DNA of 64,000 nt from Novosphingobium sp. PhB165 (GCF_004341845.1 NZ_SLVB01000006.1:248001-312000), one strand, 5' to 3'; counted from the first letter of the stretch, positions 16,627 through 25,861 are shown. Made by a program: numbers and translations. The notes: generated by a model not told the origin, from the sequence alone.

Positions 16627-19179
16627 TCAGTCGTCGGTTTTGGGAGCTTCGTCCGGAGTGGGTTCGGCCGGGCGAAGCTCGCCATGGACGTGCACATCCA
16701 TCTGCGGGAACGGGATCTCGATCCCCTCTTCCGCGAACCGGCGGGCGATGTCGAAGCGGATCGTCGATGCCGTGCCCGAACCGTCGGTGGCGTCGCGCAC
16801 GAAGACCAGCAGGCGCATCTGCATCGCGTTTTCGGCAAAGGCGTCGAGCGTGACGCTCGGCTCGGGATAGATCAGCACGCCCTCTTGCGCCTTGGCGATC
16901 TCGATCAGCACGCGGCGCACCTTTTCCAGATCCGACCCGTAAGCCACATTGATCGGCACCACCACGCGCGCCAGCCGCTCGCCAAGGCTGAGGTTCTTCA
17001 CGCTGCCGGTGATGAGCTGGGAGTTCGGGATGATGATCTGGTGCCGGTCGAAGCTTTCAAGATGCGTCGAGCGGACGGAGACCTTGCGCACGATGCCTGA
17101 GTACGTCCCCACCTCGATCCAGTCGCCCTCGCGGATCGGGCGCTCGACCAGCAGGATCACGCCGCTGGTGAAGTTCTCGACCGTCGATTGCAGGCCGAAG
17201 CCGAGGCCGACCGAAAGCGCGGTGGCAATGAAGGCCAGGCTGGTGAGGTCCAGCCCGGTGCTGGCCACGGCGATGGCTGCCGCCGCGACCACGCCGACAT
17301 AGCCGATGATCGTCACGATCGAGGCCTGTGAGCCGCGATCGATCTCGAACTGCGGCAGGATCGTGAGGTTGACGATGCGCTGGATCCAGCGCGTGGCGAT
17401 GTAGCCGCCGAAGAAGACGGCGGCGAACGTCAGGATGTCTCCGGCCGAGACATTGACGTTGCCGAAGGTCACGCCGGTACGCAGCGTGACGAGGGCGTCG
17501 CCGATCTCGCGGCTGTTGTAGCCCCAGGTGATCGCCAGCAGCGGCAGGACCGAAATGGTCAGCGCGATGCCGGCCAGCATCGGCACGAAGTGGATGCTGG
17601 CGCGGTAGTGCCTGAGCCCGCCTTCCGCGAGCAGGCCGACGATCAGCGAGACCAGCCGGTGGAGGAAGATGGCAATGGCGATGATCGCCACCGAGACCAC
17701 AAGGTCGGAGAAGATCTCACGCGCCAGCACGATGTAGCCGATGACCGCCGCCAGCGCGCAACCGGCCGCCAGCAGCATCAGGATCTTGCCGAGCGGCGCG
17801 GTGAAGTCGAGCGGGTCGCCCATCGGGCGGCGGGGGCCGGTGTGATGGACCCGCGCCTCGTGGCCCTGGCCTTCGTCGTCAGGCTCCCGGTCCCGTCCCT
17901 TGTCGATCAGGAGCGCGAACCGCCAGACCAGCGCGCCGCCGCAGATCAGCAGGAGCGCGGAGAGAAATTCGATCACCGTGATCGCGAAGAAGCCGTGGTC
18001 CTCGATCCCCTCGATTATCACTTCAAGGGCAAGGACAATGCCGAGCAGCCGGACCGTGCCCACCGCCCGGTCCACCAGTTCGGGGCGCAGGCGGACCAGT
18101 CGCAACTCTTGGAACGGCGATTGCAGCGTGCTTTTCGCCAGCCACTGCGCAATCGCCACTACCAGCGCGGCCAGCAGCAACAGCACGCTGAGCGCGGCCA
18201 GCGTCTCGTCATCCACGAACGGGCGCATGAGCACGGCAAAGGCCACGACCGAGCAGCCGATGGCGAAGAACAGGACGATGGCGGCGATCACGTCCTCGAA
18301 CACGATCAGGATCAGCCGCCGCGTTGCCTGCTGCGTGGCGTGCTGCCTTTGCGCGAAGCGGAGGCGGAAGATGCGCAGCAGCCGGATCGAGGCAAACGGC
18401 CCCAGCAGCACCAGCCCCGCCACTGCCAGCAGCCGCATCGCGAAGTGACCCGGCGTATCCTGGGCGATCCCTTTCGCGCCCTCACGCGCGGCGATGTCGA
18501 TCCCCTTGCGCACGTCGCCGGCAACATCGACCCACAAGCGCGGATCGAGGATCGATTGGGTGCGTTCGCGCCGCCGGTCCCGCTCCATCGTGGCGATCCG
18601 CTCATCGAGTTCGGAGACCAGCGTCGCGGCGCGTGCCTGCGCCTCACGGGCATCGAGCACCGGGGCAAGCTTGACCGAGAGCTGGCCGTCCAGCTCCTTG
18701 CGGCGTGCGGTGATGGCGGTCGGTTCGGTCTTGCCCTCGGCCGGGGCGGGGCCGAGCGCGGTAATCTGGGCCTGGATGATGCGCGCGTCGAGATTGCTGG
18801 CGTCGGCGATCTGGCGGGCCCGGTCCCGGTCGGCCGCGAGGCGGTCGCGCAGTTTGCCGAGCCGGTGAACCTCCTCGTAATCGTAGTGTCCCAGCGGCTT
18901 GCCCAGCGCGACTTCCGCCTCGGCGGCGGCGGCGTTGAAGTTGGCCAGCGTTTCGGGATCGACGAGCGGCGGGTGGTCGGCCGGGAGCGCCGCCGGAGCG
19001 GGGGTGGGAGAGGCGGCAGGCTCAGGTGACGCGGTGGGAGAGGGGCTGGCGGCCTGAAAGGGAAGCGCCAGCGGGCGCATCGCCGCCCGCGCGGGGCCTC
19101 CCGAAACGCCGGCAGTCAGCACCGCGATCAGCGCGAGCAATGCCAGCGCGGCATATCGCCAAGGGCCGCGATGCGCCAT
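16627..19179 (-). CDS. Large mechanosensitive channel, DUF3772 + MscS domains
   Basis: About 850 residues. A signal peptide (first 33 residues, ending ARA) leads to a Pro/Ala/Ser-rich stretch and a periplasmic DUF3772-like helical domain (about 75-230), then about eleven hydrophobic helices and an MscS core (about 590-800) with the glycine/alanine-rich pore helix (ATALSVGLGFGLQSTVENFTSG). Such large MscS proteins (MscK/YbiO type) open under hypo-osmotic shock. GTG 19182 and ATG 19179 are adjacent possible starts. Its stop is 5 bases from that of pmbA on the other strand. Confidence 0.88.
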   Translation of the reverse strand: MAHRGPWRYAALALLALIAVLTAGVSGGPARAAMRPLALPFQAASPSPTASPEPAASPTPAPAALPADHPPLVDPETLANFNAAAAEAEVALGKPLGHYDYEEVHRLGKLRDRLAADRDRARQIADASNLDARIIQAQITALGPAPAEGKTEPTAITARRKELDGQLSVKLAPVLDAREAQARAATLVSELDERIATMERDRRRERTQSILDPRLWVDVAGDVRKGIDIAAREGAKGIAQDTPGHFAMRLLAVAGLVLLGPFASIRLLRIFRLRFAQRQHATQQATRRLILIVFEDVIAAIVLFFAIGCSVVAFAVLMRPFVDDETLAALSVLLLLAALVVAIAQWLAKSTLQSPFQELRLVRLRPELVDRAVGTVRLLGIVLALEVIIEGIEDHGFFAITVIEFLSALLLICGGALVWRFALLIDKGRDREPDDEGQGHEARVHHTGPRRPMGDPLDFTAPLGKILMLLAAGCALAAVIGYIVLAREIFSDLVVSVAIIAIAIFLHRLVSLIVGLLAEGGLRHYRASIHFVPMLAGIALTISVLPLLAITWGYNSREIGDALVTLRTGVTFGNVNVSAGDILTFAAVFFGGYIATRWIQRIVNLTILPQFEIDRGSQASIVTIIGYVGVVAAAAIAVASTGLDLTSLAFIATALSVGLGFGLQSTVENFTSGVILLVERPIREGDWIEVGTYSGIVRKVSVRSTHLESFDRHQIIIPNSQLITGSVKNLSLGERLARVVVPINVAYGSDLEKVRRVLIEIAKAQEGVLIYPEPSVTLDAFAENAMQMRLLVFVRDATDGSGTASTIRFDIARRFAEEGIEIPFPQMDVHVHGELRPAEPTPDEAPKTDD

Positions 19180-19238
19180 CACCGGTCTGCCCTCGTCGGC
19201 GTGTTCAGGTTCAAGTCGTTCCCCCGGAATGCTCCGCC

Positions 19239-19724
19239 TCAGGGTTGGAGCGGGGCGAATTCGAAGATGCCGCTATCCATCTTGAGCGCAAGGAAAAGAT
19301 GCCCATTCCGCAGCGTATAACTGGCGACTTCGGACAGGCGCGCGGACATCATCTGCCCGATATCGGGCTGCTCGCACATGGCGCGGGTGGTGGCGATCGG
19401 GCCGATCACCAGCGTTCCGCCCTCCGGCCCGCTGTCGCGGGTGGTCCAGCTGGTGCGGCCGCGATTGCAGTCAAGCTGCATGGCGAGCGCGCCGTCGGCG
19501 CCGAATTCGAGTGTGTAGACGCGCCCTTCGCCCGGCTTCGTGGTGCCCTGCGCATCATCCATCGACTGGAAGCCGACGAGTTGCCACTTGGTCGAAGCCA
19601 GCCCTGCGGTCGTCGCGGCGGCGGGCGGGGAAGCCGTCGTGTCGGAGGAGGAAGAAGTCTGGCAACCGCCAAGAACCAGAACCGTCGCCAGCGCAGCACA
19701 GGAAAGAAGGGGTATCCGCTTCAT
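19239..19724 (-). CDS. META-domain lipoprotein
   Basis: 161 residues from the ATG at 19724, preferred over ATG 19730 because the GGAG sits seven bases upstream of it. A lipoprotein signal peptide ends in the lipobox LGGC; a Ser/Thr/Ala-rich linker leads to a META domain (about 45-160) with WQLVGFQSMDD at the start and CNRGRTSW in the middle. META (HslJ-like) domains occur in envelope proteins linked to motility, stress or novobiocin resistance; exact role unknown. Confidence 0.78.
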   Translation of the reverse strand: MKRIPLLSCAALATVLVLGGCQTSSSSDTTASPPAAATTAGLASTKWQLVGFQSMDDAQGTTKPGEGRVYTLEFGADGALAMQLDCNRGRTSWTTRDSGPEGGTLVIGPIATTRAMCEQPDIGQMMSARLSEVASYTLRNGHLFLALKMDSGIFEFAPLQP

Positions 19725-19805
19725 GGGCATGCTCCTCTATCGGAGCGGCAGTCTACGGCGGGGAGGCCGGGGCGGGCAAGTGCGCTTGTTCCTTGGAAAC
19801 ACTGA

Positions 19806-19864
19806 ACCGAAAGAAAATTTCGGTGCGGCCGGTCGCCCCGGTTCGCGGACCGAAAAGCTTTCGG
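19806..19864. promoter_or_regulatory. Pair of inverted repeats CCGAAA..TTTCGG upstream of the dioxygenase gene
   Basis: Two perfect 6-bp inverted repeats share the same arms: CCGAAA-5 bases-TTTCGG (19807-19823) and CCGAAA-3 bases-TTTCGG (19850-19864). Their centres are about 42 bases apart, near four helical turns. They lie between the divergent META-lipoprotein and TauD-family genes, 80-140 bases before the latter. This looks like a double operator; which regulator binds is unknown. Confidence 0.4.
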
Positions 19865-19945
19865 ACATGGCGCGACAAGTCGCGGGCGGCTTGAGGACCT
19901 AGAACGGGCCTGTACCCGATGCCGTTCAACGAAGGACCTGAAAGC

Positions 19946-21052
19946 ATGGCCAGCTCCGCCACCACCTCTGCTCCCAACGCGGGCGAGGTTGTCCCGCCCG
20001 TCACCACCGCCGCCGCCTGGCGCGGGGATCGGCTCGCCGGGAGCGACGAGTGGATCTACATGCTGTCCGACGCGCAAGTTGCCGAACTGGAAGTGCTCGG
20101 CACGCGCTTTCTGGCCGAAAACCCGGATCTGCGTACGGTCACGGCCGAGGAATATCCGCTGGTCGCCTGCGCCGATGCGGTGAAATCGTGGGGCGAGGAT
20201 GTCGATTACGGGCGCGGTTTCGTGCTGGTGCGCGGCCTGCGCACGCAGCTCTATTCGGATGCGCTGTCGAACGCGATCTACTACGTGCTCGGCCTGCACA
20301 TGGGCGATCCGATCCGCCAGAACGAGATGGGCGACCTGATCGACCACGTCTATGCCACCAGCGACAAGACCATGGACGATCCCACCGCGCTATCCTCCAA
20401 GGTGCGTGACAAGCTGGTCTATCACTCGGACAGTTCGGACATCGTGGCGCTGATGTGCCTGCGTCCGGCCAAGGAGGGCGGGCTTTCTTGCCTCGTCTCG
20501 GGCGCGGAGATCTACAACGAGATCCTGCGTCGCCGTCCGGATCTGGCGCCGCTGCTGCTGGAGCCGTTCCACTGGGACTGGCGCCGGCAGGATCATAATG
20601 CGCCGGCGGATACTTATACCTCGCCCATCGTCAGCCTCGTTGACGGGGTGTTCTCGATGTACGCGGGTTCGCTCTACATTTTGACTGCGCAAGAATACGA
20701 AGGCGTGCCGAAGCTGAGCCCCGAGCAGATCGAGGTGCTCGAACTCTTCGATACGATCACTTACGAAGAGGGCATGGCGATCGAGATGGATTTCCGCCCC
20801 GGCGACATCCAATGGCTTTCCAACTACGCCGCGCTTCATGCCCGCACCACGTTCTGGGACTGGCCCGAGCCGCAGCGCAAGCGGCACTTGCTGCGGTTGT
20901 GGTTGAGCCGTGATGCCGGGCGTCCGGTGGTGGACGGGTTCGGCAAGAACGGCGTGGTGCAAGTGCGTCAGGCTCCGCGCGACGGGCAGGCCGAGCATCC
21001 GGATGCGCATTTCGATGTGTTCTCGGTTTCGGTGCCGCGTTTGATGAGTTGA
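19946..21052 (+). CDS. TauD/TfdA-family Fe(II)/2-oxoglutarate dioxygenase
   Basis: 368 residues from ATG 19946, which has GAAGGA nine bases upstream (an in-frame ATG at 19919 has none). The iron triad is visible: His-x-Asp in YHSDSSD (about residue 165) and the distal His in NYAALHARTTFWD (about 295), followed by the 2-oxoglutarate-binding Arg in RHLLRLWLS. Members oxidise taurine, aryl-oxyacetates, betaines or nucleosides, so the substrate is open. It stands at the left edge of the catabolic cluster that continues to 30989. Confidence 0.85.
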   Translation: MASSATTSAPNAGEVVPPVTTAAAWRGDRLAGSDEWIYMLSDAQVAELEVLGTRFLAENPDLRTVTAEEYPLVACADAVKSWGEDVDYGRGFVLVRGLRTQLYSDALSNAIYYVLGLHMGDPIRQNEMGDLIDHVYATSDKTMDDPTALSSKVRDKLVYHSDSSDIVALMCLRPAKEGGLSCLVSGAEIYNEILRRRPDLAPLLLEPFHWDWRRQDHNAPADTYTSPIVSLVDGVFSMYAGSLYILTAQEYEGVPKLSPEQIEVLELFDTITYEEGMAIEMDFRPGDIQWLSNYAALHARTTFWDWPEPQRKRHLLRLWLSRDAGRPVVDGFGKNGVVQVRQAPRDGQAEHPDAHFDVFSVSVPRLMS

Positions 21053-21095
21053 GGGTTGGGGCTGGGCTCAAAGCCACACGCCCTAACCCAACCTT

Positions 21096-21173
21096 CGTCA
21101 TTGCGAGCGCAGCGAAGCAATCCAGGGGCGGTTTACGCTGCTCTGGATTGCTTCGCTGCGCTCGCCATGACGA
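21096..21173. repeat. Dispersed palindromic repeat, family B (full copy)
   Basis: Inverted arms CGTCATTGCGAGCGCAGCGA and the matching TCGCTGCGCTCGCCATGACG surround a centre with AAGCAATCCAG/CTCTGGATTGCTT. A short one-hairpin form of the same family is at 54591-54621. With the family A copy at 21249 it fills the 317-base gap between 21053 and 21369, where I see no gene. Confidence 0.8.
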
Positions 21174-21248
21174 GAGGGTGGCGATGGCGGCGCGCATGAC
21201 AGCCCTCTGCTTGGTCCGATTCAACACGCCCCCATGAAACAAACCCCC

Positions 21249-21332
21249 GTCGTCCCCGCGAAGGCGGGGACCCCGCTTTTCTTGGCGTATGACGCAAGGC
21301 AGCGGGGCCCCCGCCTTCGCCGGGGCGACGGG
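21249..21332. repeat. Dispersed palindromic repeat, family A1
   Basis: CGTCGTCCCCGCGAAGGCGG on the left and the complementary CCGCCTTCGCCGGGGCGACG on the right, with inner CCCCGCTT/AGCGGGG and a GACGCAAGGC centre. A near-identical copy is at 54688-54770; sister subtype A2 is at 31021 and 58961. The outer stem could fold into a long RNA hairpin and may end transcription from both sides. Confidence 0.85.
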
Positions 21333-21369
21333 GTGTTTTGGTGAGGGGATTGGGTCGAAGCGAGCCGGC

Positions 21370-22047
21370 CTAAGCCGGGGCTTCCGCTGAAAGCATCTCC
21401 AGCACCTCATCCGAACCGCGCACATCGGCGAAGTTCAGCCGCAGGTTCATCAGCGCGGCATTGTGTTCCTCGTCGGTCACCGCCGCGCAGGCGTCGCTGA
21501 CGACGATCACTTTCCAGCCGCGCATGTTCGCTTCGCGCGCGGTAGATTCGACGCAGACATTGGTGAGTGTGCCGGTCAGCACCAGCGTTTCGATCCGCAA
21601 CTCCCGCAGGGCCTTTTCCAGAGCCCGTTCCGGACAGGAAAAGGCACTGTAGCGGTACTTGTCGAGCACCAGATCGCCAGCCTCGCGCGCCATTGCCGGG
21701 TCAAGATCGTGCGAAGCTGCCTCGGGTCGCAGCGCCGCAATCGCACGCGCCACGAAGGGATCGGAACGGTCGTACTGCCACTGCGGCATGGCTAGCGGCG
21801 GCACGTCGCTGGTGGTCTGGCGCATCCAGATCACCGTGCCGCCCGCCTGTCGCATCGCCGTGGCAAGGGCGTTGCACGGCGCGATGGCGTCGCGGGCATG
21901 GGCATTGCCGAAGACTTCGCCCTCGCCCACGAAGGCCGCCTGCATGTCGATCACCACCAGCGCGGTGCTGAGGGGATCGAGCGAGGGGAAGGCGTTGTAA
22001 CCCTGCCCCCGCGCCACCGCCCAGTCGGGCAGCACGGTCTTGTGCAT
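21370..22047 (-). CDS. Isochorismatase-family cysteine hydrolase (RutB-like)
   Basis: 225 residues. The catalytic triad is visible: Asp in VVIDMQ (about residue 31), Lys in LDKYRYSAF, and Cys in TLTNVCVESTAREA. The LxKxRYSxF and TNVCVEST segments resemble RutB, which hydrolyses ureidoacrylate peracid amides in pyrimidine breakdown. The ATG at 22047 overlaps the TGA of the upstream SDR gene (TGATG), so the two are coupled. Substrate is probably an amide or ureide; not proven. Confidence 0.82.
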   Translation of the reverse strand: MHKTVLPDWAVARGQGYNAFPSLDPLSTALVVIDMQAAFVGEGEVFGNAHARDAIAPCNALATAMRQAGGTVIWMRQTTSDVPPLAMPQWQYDRSDPFVARAIAALRPEAASHDLDPAMAREAGDLVLDKYRYSAFSCPERALEKALRELRIETLVLTGTLTNVCVESTAREANMRGWKVIVVSDACAAVTDEEHNAALMNLRLNFADVRGSDEVLEMLSAEAPA

Positions 22048-22877
22048 CAGGCCGGTTCGAAGGCGGTGGAGAGCGACAGGGCTTCCCACGCACGCATCTG
22101 CTTGCCCACGAATTCGAGTTGATCGCCCGCATAATGCAGCGCGTCTTCGCCGAGGAACAGGTGCAGCGGCGGCTCGGCGGCGTCGAGCGCGGTCAGGATC
22201 GCGGCAGCCCCGCGCGCCGGATCGCCCTTTTCCTTGCCCGCCCCTTCGGTAAGGCTGCGGCGCGCGAAGTGGGCGACGTCCTCGTAGTCGGCGATATCGG
22301 CCTCCGCGATCTTCAGGCCCGCCGCCGCAAAACCGGTGCGGAAGCCGCCGGGGGCGACATTGGTGACGCGGATGTTCATCGGCGCCACTTCCTGCGCCAG
22401 AGTCTGGCCCACGCACTCCATCGCATACTTGCTGGCGCCGTAAAGCGCCGTGCCCGCCCAGGGCGCATGGCCGCTGACCGAAGTGATGTTGACGACATGC
22501 CCCGCCCGCCGCGCGCGCATATAGGGCAGCACCGCGCGCAGCATGCGCAGCGGGGCGAAGAGGTTCACGTCGAACAGCGCCTTGGCCTCTTCGATGGAGA
22601 CTTCCTCGATCGCGCCGATCAGCCCGTAACCGGCATTGTTGACCAGCCGGTCGATGCCGCCGGTGATCTCTTCCGCCTTGGCGACAGCGGCCTTGACCGA
22701 GGCTTCGTCGGTCAGATCGACCGAGAGCGCATGGGCGCGGCCGGGGGCGATCGCCTCGAACTCAGGGTCGCTATCCTTGCGGGTAGTGCCGACGACGGTG
22801 TCCCCGCGTGCGAGCGCGGCTTCGGCAAGAGCGCGGCCAAGGCCTCCGCCGATGCCGGTGATGAGCCAGGTGGTCAT
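22047..22877 (-). CDS. Short-chain dehydrogenase/reductase
   Basis: 276 residues of the classical SDR fold: NAD(P) motif TGIGGGLGRALAE near the N-terminus, NNAGYG at about 85, active-site Ser (ITSVSGH) and YGASK (Tyr/Lys) at about 150. An Arg in GTTRKD after strand 2 favours NADP(H). It begins the two-gene unit with the RutB-like hydrolase and is divergent from the ribokinase gene across a 219-base gap. Confidence 0.9.
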   Translation of the reverse strand: MTTWLITGIGGGLGRALAEAALARGDTVVGTTRKDSDPEFEAIAPGRAHALSVDLTDEASVKAAVAKAEEITGGIDRLVNNAGYGLIGAIEEVSIEEAKALFDVNLFAPLRMLRAVLPYMRARRAGHVVNITSVSGHAPWAGTALYGASKYAMECVGQTLAQEVAPMNIRVTNVAPGGFRTGFAAAGLKIAEADIADYEDVAHFARRSLTEGAGKEKGDPARGAAAILTALDAAEPPLHLFLGEDALHYAGDQLEFVGKQMRAWEALSLSTAFEPA

Positions 22878-22898
22878 AATTCGCGTGTCTCCCGAAAG

Positions 22899-22928
22899 GC
22901 CAAGGCATAGAGTGTGCGCCAAAGGTAG
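22899..22928. promoter_or_regulatory. Two GCCAA-rich half-sites in the SDR/ribokinase divergent promoter region
   Basis: GCCAAGGCATAG (22899) and GCCAAAGGTAGA (22918) start 19 bases apart in the same orientation. They resemble the GCCAAAGTAC tandem repeat before the AraC-fusion gene at 28568-28593. The same gap has an inverted repeat TGTGCG/CGCACA at 22974-22989. Weak evidence, reported because one regulator may serve both sites. Confidence 0.25.
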
Positions 22929-23096
22929 ATCGCACGCGCGCGAAGGCTCTTGGCGCTGGAACCCGCAATTATTGTGCGGGGACGCACAGCGCTTGCGCAC
23001 GCTTGACCCCGCCCGACGCGCCATGCTGCACCCGATGTTGCACTTGCAAAACGCAGCCCTTTTCGGGGGCGGTTCGGCCTCAGCGGAGCGACAGTC

Positions 23097-24035
23097 TTGG
23101 CAGTTCACATCGTCGGTTCGATCAATCTTGATATCATCACCTCGCTCGATCACCTGCCTGTGCCCGGCGAGACGGTCATGGCCAAGGCGACGGCCCGATT
23201 GCCCGGCGGAAAGGGTGCCAATCAGGCGGTCGCCGCCGCGCGCATGGGCGCGAAAACGCGCATGGTCGGCGCGGTGGGAGAAGACGATGCCGGGCGCTGG
23301 ATGCGCGACCGGCTGGCGCGCGACGGGATCGCGGTGTCCGGCGTGATCGCCTTGCCCGGCGTGGAGACCGGCACCGCCTATATCGCCGTCGATGCCGAGG
23401 GGGAGAACCAGATCGTCGTCGTCAGCGGGGCGAATGCGCGGCTCACGTCTCCCGCTCCGGTAAACGAGGGCGTGCTGCTGGCTCAACTGGAAGTGCCGGT
23501 TGGCGCGCTGCTGCCGGTGTTCCGCAATTCGACGTGCATCCGCATCCTCAATGCGGCGCCGGCGGTGCAGGCGGCGGATGTGCTGCTCGACCATGTCGAT
23601 GTGCTGGTGGTCAACCAGACCGAGCTCGCTGCTTTCGCCTGCTGCGGGCCGGTCGACGCGCTGCCCGCCGTGGTGCGGGAGGCGCGCAGTCTGATCCGGC
23701 ACGCCGATCAGGCGGTGGTCGTCACGCTGGGCGCGCGCGGATCGGTGGCGGTGAAGAAGGACTGGGACATCCACGTCCCTGCCGTGCCGGTAATTCCGGT
23801 CGATACCGTGGGCGCGGGAGACAGTTTCTGTGGTGCGCTGGCGGCGCTGCTGGACGAAGGGCGCAGCCTTGCCGAAGCGCTGCCCTGGGCCAGCGCGGCG
23901 GCGGCGCTTTGCACCCTGGGGCAGGGCGCGGCCCCATCCATGCCGATGCGCGCGGCGGTGGCCGATCTGCTGTCGGGGGCGGCAACAGAACATGCGCCGC
24001 CGATCAAGAACCGGGCGGGCGTTGCCTTAGGCTGA
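23097..24035 (+). CDS. rbsK: Ribokinase, PfkB family
   Basis: 312 residues. N-terminal GSINLD and the sugar-binding GGKGANQAVAAARMG stretch (about 37-52) are those of ribokinase; the PfkB signature DTVGAGDSFCGAL with the catalytic Asp is at about residue 240. It phosphorylates ribose (or a related sugar) at O5 with ATP. The start is a TTG at 23097 with GGAG eight bases upstream; no closer ATG fits. Only 40 bases separate it from the RutA-like monooxygenase gene, so they are likely one transcript. No rbs transporter is nearby, hinting that the ribose comes from an intracellular cleavage. Confidence 0.88.
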   Translation: MAVHIVGSINLDIITSLDHLPVPGETVMAKATARLPGGKGANQAVAAARMGAKTRMVGAVGEDDAGRWMRDRLARDGIAVSGVIALPGVETGTAYIAVDAEGENQIVVVSGANARLTSPAPVNEGVLLAQLEVPVGALLPVFRNSTCIRILNAAPAVQAADVLLDHVDVLVVNQTELAAFACCGPVDALPAVVREARSLIRHADQAVVVTLGARGSVAVKKDWDIHVPAVPVIPVDTVGAGDSFCGALAALLDEGRSLAEALPWASAAAALCTLGQGAAPSMPMRAAVADLLSGAATEHAPPIKNRAGVALG

Positions 24036-24075
24036 TCTCAGGACAGCACCGAACAAGAATTTGCAGAGGACTGAG

Positions 24076-25200
24076 ATGAACCCGCATCCGCTGACACCCT
24101 TTGGCCTTCCCTCCGACAACGGCGGCAAGGACCTTGGTCTGTTCCTGCCGGTCGCCAACGGCGGCTGGATCCTGTCGAAGAACAAGCCGGAGCTGGACGG
24201 CTCTTACGCCTACAACCGCCAGTGCGCGCTGCTGGCCGAACAGGCGGGCATGGACTTCATCATGTCCATGTCGAAGTTCCGGGGCTACGGCGGCGAGACG
24301 AAGCACTGGGATTCCTCGCTCGATCCGATCGTGCTGATGGCGGCGCTGTCCGAAGTGACGAAGAAGACGCGCATCGTCACCACCCTGCACACGCTGCTGC
24401 AGAACCCGGCGGTGGCGGCCAAGATGATGGCGACGCTGCAGCAGGTGAGCGGTGGCCGTGCGGGCCTGAACGTCGTGACCGGTTCCTACAAGGGCGAGTT
24501 CGCGCAGATGGGCGCCTGGCCCGAGCATGTGAATCACGATCAGCGCTATGACCTTGCCTACGAATGGGTCCGCGCGGTGAAGGCGCTGTGGAGCGACGAA
24601 TCCGTCACCATGCACGGCGATTACGTGACCTTGGACGATTGCGAATCCTGGCCCAAGCCGGAACAGCGCCCGTTCCTCGTCTGCGCCGGATCGTCCGAGA
24701 TCGGCATGCGCCTGACCTCCGAGGAAATGGACGCGATCTTCCTTTCGGGCGGCACCGGGGCGGAGCTTTCCAAGAACAGCGACCGCGCCAAGACCATCGC
24801 CGCCGAATATGGCCGCAATATCCGTACTTATTCGATGATGACGCTGGTGATCGGCGACAGCGACGATGCGGCGAAGGCCACCGCGCAGCACTATGCCGCC
24901 GGGCTGGACGAAGAGGCGCTGGCGGGCATGATGCGCGCTTACGGTTTTCTGGACGCGGAAATCGGCAAGGAGAACGACTTCACCCGCAAGGCGCGCAGTT
25001 CGTTCATGTCGGCCCAGATCGTCGGCAGCGCGAAGAGCGTGACCGATCAGGTGGGTGACTTGCTCGAAGCCTCCGGCACCGACGGGCTGATGCTGATCTT
25101 CGACGATTACATCAAGAGCCTGCCGATCTTCGGCGCGGAGATCCTGCCCGCCCTGCGCGAGCGCTTCCCCGACAAGGTTGCCGCCGCGGTGGAGGGCTGA
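24076..25200 (+). CDS. LLM-class flavin-dependent monooxygenase, RutA-like
   Basis: 374 residues from ATG 24076 (AGAGGA upstream). It is a luciferase-like TIM barrel and closely follows RutA in several places: LGLFLPVANGGWILS, MSKFRGYGGETKHWDSSLDP, GGRAGLNVVTG, EFAQMGAWPE, VCAGSSEIGM and GLMLIFDDYIKSLPIFGAEILP. RutA cleaves the uracil ring amide using FMN hydroperoxide or N5-oxide chemistry. A similar amide or C-N cleavage is expected here. Such enzymes need a flavin reductase (RutF type); none is encoded in the window. It lies between ribokinase and an isochorismatase-type hydrolase gene. Confidence 0.85.
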   Translation: MNPHPLTPFGLPSDNGGKDLGLFLPVANGGWILSKNKPELDGSYAYNRQCALLAEQAGMDFIMSMSKFRGYGGETKHWDSSLDPIVLMAALSEVTKKTRIVTTLHTLLQNPAVAAKMMATLQQVSGGRAGLNVVTGSYKGEFAQMGAWPEHVNHDQRYDLAYEWVRAVKALWSDESVTMHGDYVTLDDCESWPKPEQRPFLVCAGSSEIGMRLTSEEMDAIFLSGGTGAELSKNSDRAKTIAAEYGRNIRTYSMMTLVIGDSDDAAKATAQHYAAGLDEEALAGMMRAYGFLDAEIGKENDFTRKARSSFMSAQIVGSAKSVTDQVGDLLEASGTDGLMLIFDDYIKSLPIFGAEILPALRERFPDKVAAAVEG

Positions 25201-25204
25201 TCCG

Positions 25205-25861
25205 ATGCCGCTGCGCGCCGAAGATCTGCCTCATGTGGATGCCGCCGCCCTTGCGGGCATGATCGATCCCAAGACGACCGCGTTGGTGGTCGTCGACATT
25301 CAGGTCGATTTCGCCGCGCCGCAGGGTCTGTTGGGCCGCTATGGGGTCGATCTCTCGCCCGCCGAGGCGGCGATCGACAATTGCGAGAAGCTGGTGGCGG
25401 CGGCGCGCGGCGTCGGGGCCACAGTGGCGCTGATGCGCGTCGTCACCAGCCCCGAAACCGACTCGCGCGCGCTGAAGACCCTGATGGTCCGGCGCGGGCA
25501 GCCGGGGGGCGAGGCGATCTGCCGCGTCGCGGATGGCGGCGCGGATTACTACCGCATCTTTCCCGAGGCGGGCGATATTGAGATCGCCAAGCTGCTTTAC
25601 GACAGCTTCCACGGCACCGATTTCGACGCGCAGTTGCGCGCGCGCGGGATCCAGACTCTGGTGATCTGCGGCCTCTCCACCGATTGCTGCGTGGACCAGA
25701 CGGCGCGCTCTGCCTTCCATCACGATTACGACGTGTTCCTCGTTTCCGACGCCAGCGCCGCTTACGAGCCGGGGCTGCACGAAAGCTCGCTTTCGGCGAT
25801 GGAGAAGAACTGCGTCCTGCTGACCACGACCGATGCGGCGCTGAAGGCCTGGAGCGCTTGA
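25205..25861 (+). CDS. Isochorismatase-family cysteine hydrolase (second in cluster)
   Basis: 218 residues from ATG 25205, with GGAGG about ten bases upstream and the previous stop only 4 bases away. Triad: Asp in VVDIQVDF (about 35), Lys in EIAKLLYDSF, Cys in LSTDCCVDQTA (double Cys; the second is at the usual position). It differs clearly from the RutB-like paralogue at 21370, so they probably act on different amides. The order monooxygenase then amidohydrolase repeats that of rutA-rutB. Confidence 0.85.
   Translation: MPLRAEDLPHVDAAALAGMIDPKTTALVVVDIQVDFAAPQGLLGRYGVDLSPAEAAIDNCEKLVAAARGVGATVALMRVVTSPETDSRALKTLMVRRGQPGGEAICRVADGGADYYRIFPEAGDIEIAKLLYDSFHGTDFDAQLRARGIQTLVICGLSTDCCVDQTARSAFHHDYDVFLVSDASAAYEPGLHESSLSAMEKNCVLLTTTDAALKAWSA

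Noticed and set aside
17590..19029. A 479-codon plus-strand frame inside the MscS-channel gene
   Set aside because: Glu/Arg/Gln-rich antisense translation without structure; the minus frame has a signal peptide, helices and the MscS pore motif.
21096..21332. A CRISPR-like array from the repeated palindromes
   Set aside because: The units belong to different families, are not evenly spaced, have no spacers and no cas genes nearby.
22878..23993. N-terminal extension of the SDR frame to 648 codons
   Set aside because: The extension overlaps the whole ribokinase gene and has no domain; the SDR nucleotide-binding motif begins right after the Met at 22877.
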